From positions 124,001 through 188,000 of the forward strand of contig JACKHG010000007.1 of assembly GCA_020639115.1 (NCBI GenBank): a stretch of DNA of 64,000 nt, written 5' to 3'. How positions within the stretch are numbered: the first letter of the stretch is position 1; every line of letters starts with the position of its first letter. The translations under genes and the position numbers were made by a program. The notes below the pieces were generated by a model. It was not told the DNA's origin, did no database searches, and was given only the letters and a program-made list of their open reading frames with translations. Source of the DNA: Phycisphaerales bacterium (GTDB lineage Bacteria; Planctomycetota; Phycisphaerae; UBA1845). Positions 28,759 to 36,144 of the stretch are shown here, piece after piece.

Positions 28759-30582
28759 TTAATTGGGCTGCACGAGCACAAGCACCAGGCCGGTGCCGCT
28801 TTCCAACGCCGTCATCGCCTTGCCGAGCACAGCGCCGCGGGCGCGGTCGTGGTCCGACGCCTTCATGGCGTACCCGGGGGTGGTGGACGTGGTAAGTTGA
28901 TCGCCGGGCGTTACGGCACCGAAGCCTGCGTCCACGTGGCACCACACGCGCCCAGTGAGGGCCACTGCATATTGGCCGTGGGCGATCGTGCCTTCCTGGC
29001 CCATCACAACGCCGGTGCGAATGTTGCCAGCCCCGCTGACGATGCCGGCGACCTTGCTGTCGTACGCCTCGGTTGCAATAGTGAGCTTGCCGGGGTTGGC
29101 TGGGTCGATGCTGACGACCATGCCAGGCTCGATCGCGTCGCTGCCACCAATGTCGAACTGCTCGGAGAGGTCGGCGCCATTGATCTGGAGCACGTCCGTG
29201 CTGATGCGTCCGTTGCCGTTGGCGTCCGACGCGTCGAGAACAACGGTGGCTGTGCCAGCCGCGTTGGACAAGCGAATCACGCCCGCATCGGATTCATCGG
29301 GATCGACTTCGATGGTGTCGGTTCCGGCGCCATTCGCCCAGAAGGCCTCCGATCCGCCGCCGTTGGCGTTGCTGTACATATTGAAAACTCGAATCCCGGC
29401 CGAGTTGTACAGCCGGAAGGCATGGCTCTCGATCAGGGATCGCTGACTGCTGGACGTGCTCGCAACCTCTACGTCGTTCTCAAAGCGGCCCATGCCGTCG
29501 ATGGACAGGCTGCCGCTGAAGTGTCCGTCTCCCAGCACGTCCAGTTTGTCCGCAGGTGACGAAGTCCCGATCCCGACGCTCCCCGTTGCCGTCAGGACCA
29601 TCGTCGCCGGGTTCGAGGCATAGTTTTCGCTCGCGCCATAGGTGAAGTACAAATCGCTGCCGTGTGGGCTCGTCTGCCTCGCGATGCCCCACGCATCGAC
29701 CAGGAGACCACCGGAGATTTCCTTGAATGCGATCGCCGACGCCCAAGTTCCCTGCGGTTCGCTGTACAAACCGAGAACGGCGTCCTGCCCCTCGACGATG
29801 ATGTCGTCGTTCTCCAGCGCGCTCGTCTCGATCGACAAGTTCTTCGTGCGCACGTGCAGCCTCGCCTGAGGCTCGGACGTTGCCAGCCCGAGTGATCCGT
29901 CGTCCAAGAGGCGCAGCTTGGTCGAGTCGTTCTGTCCCTGAATGGCAAGGCCATTCTGGCTGCCGGTACCCGAACCCCCGTAACGAATCCGTGCCACATC
30001 ATCGTGCCAGTTCAGGTTAACGGTCGCGCCGGAACTGTTCGGGTTCGGAACGTTGAAGGAGCTTGCCCGCACGGTGCCCGCCACCTCCAGTGGCGTGTTC
30101 GGCGTCGTCGTGCCAATGCCGACGTTGCCCGCGATGTAATGGACATCGCCGCCCGAGACCTGCCACGGTGTGTTTCCTGCCCCAGCGCTATCCAGTGCAA
30201 AGAGGGCATAGGGCGTGGCATTCACCGGTTGAAGTGGGCTCAACGGTGTGCCTTCGACAGTGATGCGAAGCCACAGAGCGCTGCCGTCAAAGACAGGCGC
30301 GCCGAAATCGAGGGGCTGACTGAACAGCCCATCAGTCACGGATACACCCGAGGGTCCCACGGTTGCGAGCAATGTTCCAACCAGCGGGTCAGAATTATCG
30401 TAAAGGTCAAAGGTCATCTGATAGACGCCGGTTTGCGCAGGCGCTCCGGCCTGCTTGAGTTGCCCCTGAAACGTAAAGGCTGTGCCGAGTGCCGCGCCCC
30501 AGGCGGGTCCGTATGCCCAAAGGCAGGCCAGCGAGCCCAAGATAATGGATAATCTGTGGTGACTCATTGGACGTGTGATCAT
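28759..30582 (-). CDS. Secreted tail-fibre-like repeat protein
   Basis: The 607-residue exported protein has a signal peptide ending YGPAWGAA and an N-terminal FTFQGQLKQAGAPAQTGVYQMTFDLYD domain common in planctomycete surface proteins. Two GNVGIGTTTP/GSVGIGTSSP modules follow, typical of phage tail-fibre and trimeric adhesin shafts. The C-terminal 150 residues (PGMVVSIDPANPGKL, YAVALTGRVWCHVDAGFGAVTPGD, GLVLVLVQPN) resemble the end domain of such fibres. I see no catalytic Ser/Lys set for an S74 self-cleaving chaperone, so self-cleavage is not claimed. It probably forms a trimeric surface fibre. It is first in the leftward trio with astacin and lipase. Confidence 0.75.
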   Translation of the reverse strand: MITRPMSHHRLSIILGSLACLWAYGPAWGAALGTAFTFQGQLKQAGAPAQTGVYQMTFDLYDNSDPLVGTLLATVGPSGVSVTDGLFSQPLDFGAPVFDGSALWLRITVEGTPLSPLQPVNATPYALFALDSAGAGNTPWQVSGGDVHYIAGNVGIGTTTPNTPLEVAGTVRASSFNVPNPNSSGATVNLNWHDDVARIRYGGSGTGSQNGLAIQGQNDSTKLRLLDDGSLGLATSEPQARLHVRTKNLSIETSALENDDIIVEGQDAVLGLYSEPQGTWASAIAFKEISGGLLVDAWGIARQTSPHGSDLYFTYGASENYASNPATMVLTATGSVGIGTSSPADKLDVLGDGHFSGSLSIDGMGRFENDVEVASTSSSQRSLIESHAFRLYNSAGIRVFNMYSNANGGGSEAFWANGAGTDTIEVDPDESDAGVIRLSNAAGTATVVLDASDANGNGRISTDVLQINGADLSEQFDIGGSDAIEPGMVVSIDPANPGKLTIATEAYDSKVAGIVSGAGNIRTGVVMGQEGTIAHGQYAVALTGRVWCHVDAGFGAVTPGDQLTTSTTPGYAMKASDHDRARGAVLGKAMTALESGTGLVLVLVQPN

Positions 30583-30750
30583 GGCCTTGTCCCTTCTTAA
30601 GAATCCGTGGCGTTGAAAGTGCTTCGACCCGTTCAGTACCCCTAGCGCCGCTTGGCGATGGGGTGGACGCGAAAATCATCAACTCGGGTGTTTTTCTGGG
30701 CTCTCCTGCCTCCCGAGAATCAACAGGGCCCTGTTTGACGTGGCAGAAGC

Positions 30751-30759
30751 TGGTAAAAT
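30751..30759 (+). promoter_or_regulatory. Candidate extended -10 promoter for the sigma-factor remnant
   Basis: TGGTAAAAT matches the extended -10 form TGnTAnAAT. A TTGACG upstream at 30735-30740 is only 13 bases away, too close for a normal -35. The sigma-factor ATG lies 77 bases downstream. Confidence 0.35.
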
Positions 30760-30835
30760 CGGGTCGTGAAGTTTCGCTTCGGCTGTCTGCCCGGACCCCA
30801 TCTGGTTTGCAAAGCAGGTAGCACCGGGGAAGCTC

Positions 30836-31310
30836 ATGAAGAATGAGGCCACCCAGCCTTCATTGCTTGTGCGCGTGCGCGATCCGTCTGACGAGCACGC
30901 GTGGCGGGAGTTTGCCGAAAAATACCGCGGCCTTGTCGCCGGCTACTGCCGGCGGGGGCCTACAGCCGGCGGATTGCGATGATGTGCAGCAGCTCGTTTG
31001 GATGCATCTGGCCAAGGGCATGCGCGGATTGAAGTACGATCCCGCGCTGGGTCGATTCCGCGACTACCTCCGCCGTGTCTTGCGCAACGCCATAGCCCGC
31101 CATTTTGCGCGTCCAGACCCTCCAAATGGCGCGCTAGCCCGCATTTTTCAGTGCGCCGCGAAAAGGCGCGTGTCTTCAGTTGGAGTCGACACCCACCCGG
31201 CAACTGTCGCTCCAGCCGGTAGCAATCGGAGCGGCCGTGGAGGTAACGAAGCGGCTGAAGCCTTCGATGTAGAGGGTCGCATGGCGACTTGGCGAGCTGA
31301 CAGGCCGTAA
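30836..31310 (+). pseudogene. ECF-type RNA polymerase sigma factor, frameshifted and truncated
   Basis: The first frame reads MKNEATQPSLLVRVRDPSDEHAWREFAEKYRG followed by GYCRR, the region 2 start of a planctomycete ECF-type sigma factor. A one-base shift at a run of five G near 30955-30959 moves the protein into another frame, which continues properly: GLQPADCDDVQQLVWMHLAKGMRG, YDPALGRFRDYLRRVLRNAI. After about 31140 the family sequence stops and no region 4 follows; the next DNA belongs to insertion-sequence debris. The gene is therefore truncated as well as shifted. The open frame ends at 31310, but the last 55 codons are probably not sigma-derived. Confidence 0.7.
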
Positions 31311-31369
31311 CGCGAGTGAACGTCGAGCAGACCTCGAAAAGGGTGATGCGGAAGCCGACCCGGCTGTGA

Positions 31370-31785
31370 CACGGGGATCCGGGTACGCGGCCAAGCGGCG
31401 CGGATCTGCCCGACGATACGATCGAGCTCGTCCACCGCACCGGCTGAAGCGTCGATGTTCGAACGCCGCAGCTTCGCGCAGAGCAGGAACTCGCCGCAGA
31501 AGATGTAGAGCGGCAGGTAGCAGTAGTTCAGGTAGTAGCCGTGAAAGAACCGGCCTTCCTGCTTGCCGTACAGCGGATCGTCGGTGGCGTCCAGATCGAG
31601 CACGATCGACTTCGGCGGCCGCTGGTGTGCCTGCAGGAAGAGATCCACGAACAGCCGCTCCGCCGCGGCGGTGTCGAGCACGATCTTCTTGTAGCGGTGG
31701 GAGCGGTCCGCCGTAGACGGCGTCAGCTCCAGGCGGTTGAGCGTGCTCTTGCCCGCGAGAGCCTTGCCGCGGTCGCGGCTGCGGC
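31370..31785 (-). pseudogene. Internal fragment of an IS1380-family transposase
   Basis: On the minus strand the fragment reads GKALAGKSTLNRLELTPS, KKIVLDTAAAERLFVDLFLQ, then PKSIVLDLDATDDPLYGKQEGRFFHGYY and YLPLYIFCGEFLLCAKLRRSNIDASAGAVDELDRIVGQIRAAWPRTRI. These are characteristic of IS1380 transposases, where DLDATDDPLHG carries a catalytic Asp. Both the start and the C-terminal half are missing. The fragment separates the truncated sigma factor from the MmgE/PrpD gene. Confidence 0.8.
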
Positions 31786-31809
31786 GCCGGCGCGACGAAC
31801 CGCCGTGGG

Positions 31810-33164
31810 CTACAGGACTTCGAACTGGAAGAGCTCTGCGACGCCCTTGGAATCAAGCGTGTCGAACCGCATCACGCGATCGATGAGCTTCTCAGCCGTG
31901 GCCTTGGCGATCACGCCGTCCGCGAGTCGCATGAACTTCGCGAACACCTCGTCATCGGTCATCGGGTTCTCGGCGTGGCCGCGCGGAAAATCGACGCGTT
32001 TGTTCACTTTCGTACCATCCGCACAGGTGATCGTGACGTCGTTCGGGATGCCCTTCGGGTAGCCCTTGTTCAGCTCGGGGTCTTCGACAATCTCCGTGCG
32101 ATCGACGAGGTCGAGCAGCTTCGCATCGGTCAAGCGTTCGTCGTCGAACGTCGCCAGCGTCACGTCGCCATCAACGAGAGCGGCTGCACAGCAGTAGAAC
32201 ATCGAGTGGTCTGCCGTTTCCCGTGACGTGGGCCGCAGCTTTTCCGGTTCCGAGCCGATGATGCTCACCGCGGCTTCAAAGCTGCCGATGTGGATTTTCT
32301 CAATGGTCTTGCCCGCGACCTGAGGCCGCAATTGCAGGCAGGCATCGATCGCGGACTGCGAGTGGTACTCCGCCGGCCAGAACTTGATGTACGTCTTGTC
32401 GATCATGAAGTCGCCGCTGCTGCCGAGCTTGAGATTTTCCAACCCGCCGAGATTGAGCTGCTTGATCAATCCCTTGGGGCCTTCGAATATTTCGAACGGG
32501 CCGGTCAATCCGCGACGAGCGAGATCGGCAGCGAACACACCGTTGCGCGCAGCGTTCGCGAACGCGCACGCCTTCCAGTCGGAAATCTGCCCCGTGCGCG
32601 TCTGTCGCGTGGTGATGTTGCACACCCCGGCGAGTCCGAGCGCGTGTTCCAGCTTGTCGGCATCGAGGTCCCAAAGCTTGCCCGCGCCCATCGCGGAACT
32701 CAGCGCGCCGTAGGTCACGTGATCCCAACCGCCGGCGCGGAGGCTTGCGGCATCGCACATGCGACATTGGATTTCGTACGCGATGACGATCGCGAGCAGG
32801 CAGTCCTGTTGCGACTGCCGCCAGCCTGTCCGACGGCGACGGCTGCCGGGATGTTGTCCGGAGGATGCGCGCTCAGTAACAGATACGTGTCTGAAGTCGA
32901 GGTAGCGGACCATGCGCGTTCGCGAACGCCGCCAGCTCAGGCAGGGTCCGAATGATGCGTTCCCCAGACGATGCCCGCGCGGGTGTCCACGACCGACTGG
33001 GCCACGGCCCGCGCCACCTTCGCCGGCCGCACGTGGTAGGCCCCCAGGCAGGTCCCGATCGAGTCGAGGATGCGCCGCTTCGCCTCGTGCACCGTCTTGT
33101 CCGGCAGCGCCGCGTATGAAATCCCGTGCACCCAGTCCGCAATCCGCCGTCCCAGTGTCGCCAT
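31810..33164 (-). pseudogene. MmgE/PrpD-family protein (2-methylcitrate dehydratase-like), frameshifted
   Basis: The N-terminal 75 codons (MATLGRRIADWVHGISYAAL, AKRRILDSIGTCLGAY, ARAVAQSVV, GIVWGTHHSDPA) and the C-terminal 330 codons (IVIAYEIQCRMCDAA, WDHVTYGALSSAMGAGKLW, GLAGVCNITTRQTRTGQISDWKACAFANAARNG, KFWPAEYHSQSAIDA) both match the MmgE/PrpD family of dehydratases. Between them, about 32830-32940, the expected sequence is spread over three frames: ELAAFANAH, MVRYLDF, then TYLLLSAHPPDNIPAAVAVGQ. At least four frame changes occur within roughly 110 bases. An intact relative would be about 450 residues and act in 2-methylcitrate or related metabolism. It lies downstream of the HprK-like gene on the same strand. 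Confidence 0.8.
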
Positions 33165-33298
33165 CGCCAGTAGCCCCTTCAAGTGGTAATCGATTGGTGT
33201 CCGCGTCCGGTCGCCAGATCGTACCGACATTCATGCGGCTGGCAATTCAGCCGCCCGTATGGTGGGGGAGGGCGCGATGAAAGCGGGGAAAATGCGAC

Positions 33299-34225
33299 TC
33301 AGCCGGCCTGGGCGTAGCTGCGCTGAATGATCAGGCGTTCGAGCAGATCGGCGGTCGCGTGGATGTCGCCGACCTCGAGCACGCGGCAGACGCTCTGCGC
33401 TGCGAGCTGGGCCATCGCGTCCGCGGTGGAACGCGGATGCTCGGGAGCGTTGAGGGCATTGGCCGCCAGCGCGAACGCCGCCTGGCTCAGCGGAATCTCG
33501 TGCATGGCTGGGGCGGTGGCGCCGGTGAACCGCGGAAGAATGATGGTGTCGACGGCGTGCGGTTCGGTGGCGGCGTTGAGATCCGCCGGGCGCACGTACC
33601 CGACGCGGCCCTTGAACGCCTTGACGTGGCAGCGTCGCCGCCACATCGGCAGGCCGACGGCACGCATGATCGCGAACGAACCCGACTTGACGCACAGCGC
33701 CCGCGGGAAGGGATGGATACTCAGTTCGCCCGGGTCGATGACTGCGAATTCGTCGCAGAGGTACTGCCCGCCGCGGGCGGCGAGGGCGGCTGCCAGCGTG
33801 GATTTTCCCGATCCGCTTGAACCGACGAGCACGATTCCGTGTCCGCGCCACACGACGGTCGCGGCGTGCAGGAGGAGGTATCGCCGGCAGGTCGCGATGA
33901 ACCGGTAGTTCACCGCCCACTCGAGGTAGGGTAGCACCTCGCGGCTGCGCAGGTCGGAGAAGATCGTCTCGTCACCGCACTGGATGGCGTAGCGCGACCG
34001 TCCCAGCCCCAACGAGCGGCGGGTGATCTCGAGTTCGATGCGCTCGGTCTGCTGCAGCGCGCCGATCCGCTGTGCGCTGTAGAGGTGGGCGAAGTCCGCC
34101 AGCGCCTGGGGATGCGCGCCGCGCACGACGACGTCGTACGGTCCCAGCCGGATCGCACATCCGTCGCCGACGCCGCTCTCCCGCGGCGCGGCGGCATCAA
34201 GCGTCGTCGCGCACGCGCGGGTCAT
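33299..34225 (-). CDS. HprK-related kinase of the HPr-rel/PqqD peptide system type
   Basis: The 308-residue protein has a divergent N-terminal half and a C-terminal HPr-kinase-like P-loop domain. Visible motifs are LLLHAATVV (His120), Walker A GSSGSGKS at 135-142, CDEFAVID near 157-164 and HPFPRALCVK near 171-180. Real HPr kinases use this fold to phosphorylate Ser; relatives linked to PqqD proteins and RiPP clusters are thought to act on peptides or unknown targets. It overlaps the stop codon of the upstream PqqD-like gene by four bases (ATGA), so the two are translationally coupled. The target is unknown; the small cysteine peptide encoded upstream is the obvious candidate, by inference. 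Confidence 0.82.
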   Translation of the reverse strand: MTRACATTLDAAAPRESGVGDGCAIRLGPYDVVVRGAHPQALADFAHLYSAQRIGALQQTERIELEITRRSLGLGRSRYAIQCGDETIFSDLRSREVLPYLEWAVNYRFIATCRRYLLLHAATVVWRGHGIVLVGSSGSGKSTLAAALAARGGQYLCDEFAVIDPGELSIHPFPRALCVKSGSFAIMRAVGLPMWRRRCHVKAFKGRVGYVRPADLNAATEPHAVDTIILPRFTGATAPAMHEIPLSQAAFALAANALNAPEHPRSTADAMAQLAAQSVCRVLEVGDIHATADLLERLIIQRSYAQAG

Positions 34226-34533
34226 GCGGAACCTTCCTCCAGCAGCCCCGCGAGCGCCAGCGCCGCCAGGGTCTGCTCCACGTCGGCGCGCGCCGTATCG
34301 TGCGGGACGTCGTAGCGCGCCGCGATTTCCGCCGCGACCTCGTCGGTCGTGCGTTTGCCGTCGCACGCGTTCCAGATGTGCAGGGCGGTCTCGTTCATGC
34401 GGTGCATGCGTCCGCCCGCGGCGTCGTACAACACGGCGTCTCCTTCCAGCAGACGCGAGGTGACGCCAGGGCGCCGCCGCGGCACCACGACGGTCAGGTG
34501 TCGCGCCCAATGTTCGGTGGCCTGCAGGGTCAT
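34222..34533 (-). CDS. PqqD-family peptide-binding protein
   Basis: This 103-residue protein has the winged-helix PqqD pattern: RRRPGVTSRLLEGDAVLYDAAGGRMHRMNETA, then IWNACDGKRTTDEVAAEIAARYDV and a helical end. PqqD proteins act as RiPP recognition elements that hold the leader of a precursor peptide for a partner enzyme. AGGAG lies eight bases before the ATG and overlaps the TAG of the preceding thioredoxin-like fragment. Its own TGA overlaps the ATG of the HprK-related kinase. That coupling strongly suggests a working pair, as in the TIGRFAM-described HPr-rel-A systems. Confidence 0.88.
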   Translation of the reverse strand: MTLQATEHWARHLTVVVPRRRPGVTSRLLEGDAVLYDAAGGRMHRMNETALHIWNACDGKRTTDEVAAEIAARYDVPHDTARADVEQTLAALALAGLLEEGSA

Positions 34534-34544
34534 GGTGGAAACTC

Positions 34545-34841
34545 CTAGTTGGCTGCGCAGGACAGATCGGCCAACCCGGGGGCGTCGTGTCCGCCGGCGG
34601 CAACGGCTTTCCAGAAAAGGGGGTTGTCGGCGCTGAGCGGCCCGACGCGTCGACCGTCGAGAAAAACCGCAGGGACCGCGTCAACTCCCACGGCTTGGGC
34701 GGCTGCGACGTCCGCGGAGATCGTCGCGCGCACGGCGTCGCAGGCGATGCGGAACCGCAGACCGTTCAGCAATCTGCTCCGCGAAGCGCCTGGCCACTCG
34801 TCGGGCCACAGGCCGCGCGCGGAAAACAACGCGGCGTGCAT
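34545..34841 (-). pseudogene. C-terminal half of the thioredoxin/DsbA-like domain of the VKOR fusion, cut off by a stop codon
   Basis: The 98 codons from MHAALFSARGLWP to the TAG at 34545 read as the distal part of a DsbA/thioredoxin-like domain, including the cis-Pro loop VDAVPAVFLDGRRVG. They are in the same frame as the upstream VKOR gene, separated only by a TGA at 34848-34850 where related proteins have Trp (family sequence expected: AFWRMHAAL). So the two were one gene. Whether this piece is translated on its own from ATG 34841 is doubtful because no ribosome binding site is seen. Confidence 0.7.
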
Positions 34842-34847
34842 GCACGT

Positions 34848-35858
34848 TCAGAAGGCCTCATCGCCGCCGGCAGAGCGGGCGGCCTCAGCCGCGTACGCGC
34901 AGCAGCCTTCCGCGTGCAGCCCAGGCTCACCGGCTGCGCCGGCAACGCGACACGTGCCGCACGGTGACGTGCGCGCTGCGTTCGCAGACACGCGGTCGAG
35001 GGGATGGCGCGTGCAGGCGGCGGTCGTTGCGTAGCACGCCGGGCGAGTTATGTCGGTGAAAACCGTGGAGGTCGACGGCATCCTCCAGCCGCGGCAGATG
35101 TCCACCGGGCCGGCCAGGTGATGCTCCACGCCCAGCAATGCGCGTCGCTGCACGCGCGACGGCAGGTCGCGATACGGCGTCAGGCTGCGGATGTTCCGGG
35201 CCAGGGCCAGTTGCTCGTGCCGGTGATACCACATCCCGCCGACCGCGAGCACCGCGGCTGCGATCGCAATGCCTGCCAGGCGTGTTCGCGCTACGCGCCG
35301 CCCCGCGAACTCCGGGCTGGTGCATTCGGTACCGGGTGTGCGGAGTGGCTGGGCCAGCAGCAGGCTGCCGGTGAGCACGAAGTTCAATCCGTGTGCGATC
35401 ATGCACCAGATGCACGCGGGACTGTGGCCCGTGACCATGCGGGTCAGCAGCAACGCGGAAGCGATCGCGCCAGCCACGGCGATCGTTCGCGGCATCGACC
35501 GCCACCACGGGTCGCGTTCGCGCCGCCGGCCCACGATGGTGAGCCAGATGGCGAACGTGACGAAGTATGCCAGCCCGATGAAGGCCAGTGGCATGCGCAT
35601 GCGGCGCACGCCGATGCCGTGGGCTGCGCTGAATGTTGGAATTGGAATACCGATCGCCGCGCCGCCGCTAGACGCTGTGTCGCACATCGAAACGCCTGAC
35701 GACCAGACTTGGCATACCCGGTTGAAGAGGCTCGTCGACGCCTCCGGCCAGATGCCGGCGTCGTGGCGGACCAGTTCGCCGCACACCCAGACGCCGGCCA
35801 GCGCCGCGGCGACGGCCACGGCGTGCAGGGCTTTCGAGCGCAGGGGGTGGTCGGTCAT
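34848..35858 (-). CDS. VKOR-family disulfide-forming membrane protein with degenerate thioredoxin domain
   Basis: The N-terminal 200 residues form a vitamin K epoxide reductase-like module: about five transmembrane helices, a loop cysteine pair C49/C59 (VCQVWSSGVSMC) and the active CxxC C149-IW-C152 (SPACIWCM). Such proteins pass electrons from periplasmic thioredoxin-like partners to quinones, driving disulfide formation. A fused thioredoxin domain should follow, but it is damaged. The expected CPAC reads RPAC (TDITRPACYATT), about 70 bases near 34930-35000 need two compensating frameshifts to give VTVRHV, and a TGA ends it early. ATG 35858 starts the membrane module, 25 bases after the cysteine-peptide gene. 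The membrane part itself looks intact. Confidence 0.75.
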   Translation of the reverse strand: MTDHPLRSKALHAVAVAAALAGVWVCGELVRHDAGIWPEASTSLFNRVCQVWSSGVSMCDTASSGGAAIGIPIPTFSAAHGIGVRRMRMPLAFIGLAYFVTFAIWLTIVGRRRERDPWWRSMPRTIAVAGAIASALLLTRMVTGHSPACIWCMIAHGLNFVLTGSLLLAQPLRTPGTECTSPEFAGRRVARTRLAGIAIAAAVLAVGGMWYHRHEQLALARNIRSLTPYRDLPSRVQRRALLGVEHHLAGPVDICRGWRMPSTSTVFTDITRPACYATTAACTRHPLDRVSANAARTSPCGTCRVAGAAGEPGLHAEGCCAYAAEAARSAGGDEAF

Positions 35859-35883
35859 GATCGTCGTTCCGGGTTGCGTGCGG

Positions 35884-36144
35884 TCAGATGCACACATTCG
35901 TATCGCAGTTGTTGCTGCAACAGTCGTGGTTCGTCGTGCACGAGCCGGCCAGCGGCTTGCAGGAGACCGCGTGCGGGCTCGCCACCGCCGGCGTCGCCGA
36001 GAGCGTGAGCAGCACGGGCGTGATGTACACCGCCTTGGCGCCGACGCCGACCAGAAACTCGCGGCGCGACGTCGCCGCCGGCGTGGCCTCGGGAGGTGAT
36101 CCGCCCTCCGGCGCGGGTGTCACGTTGTCGTTTTTCTCAATCAT
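35884..36144 (-). CDS. Small exported twin-arginine peptide with a six-cysteine knottin pattern
   Basis: This 86-residue precursor has a polar N-terminal 25 residues, a twin-arginine export signal SRREFLVGVG (Arg27-Arg28), a hydrophobic stretch AVYITPVLLTLSATPAVA and a likely cleavage after Ala55 or nearby. The mature end of about 30 residues has six cysteines at 62, 69, 75, 76, 80 and 85, spaced C-x6-C-x5-CC-x3-C-x4-C. That is the inhibitor cystine knot (knottin) spacing. It overlaps the upstream nucleotidyltransferase gene by eight bases and is followed 25 bases later by the VKOR gene, so expression is coupled to a disulfide-forming enzyme. Function (toxin, inhibitor, signal or modified peptide) is unknown. 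Confidence 0.8.
   Translation of the reverse strand: MIEKNDNVTPAPEGGSPPEATPAATSRREFLVGVGAKAVYITPVLLTLSATPAVASPHAVSCKPLAGSCTTNHDCCSNNCDTNVCI

Noticed and set aside
30735..30759. Standard -35/-10 promoter TTGACG/TAAAAT
   Set aside because: The 13-base spacing is too short, so only the extended -10 part is kept as a candidate.
31176..31856. Alternative 226-codon open frame over the IS1380 remnant
   Set aside because: The frame is a shadow of the transposase fragment; recognisable DLDATDDPLYG-type sequence is in the other frame.
34848..34850. UGA read as selenocysteine in the VKOR fusion
   Set aside because: Relatives would have Trp here, no selenocysteine insertion hairpin is apparent, and the same domain has other damage, so a nonsense change or error is more likely.
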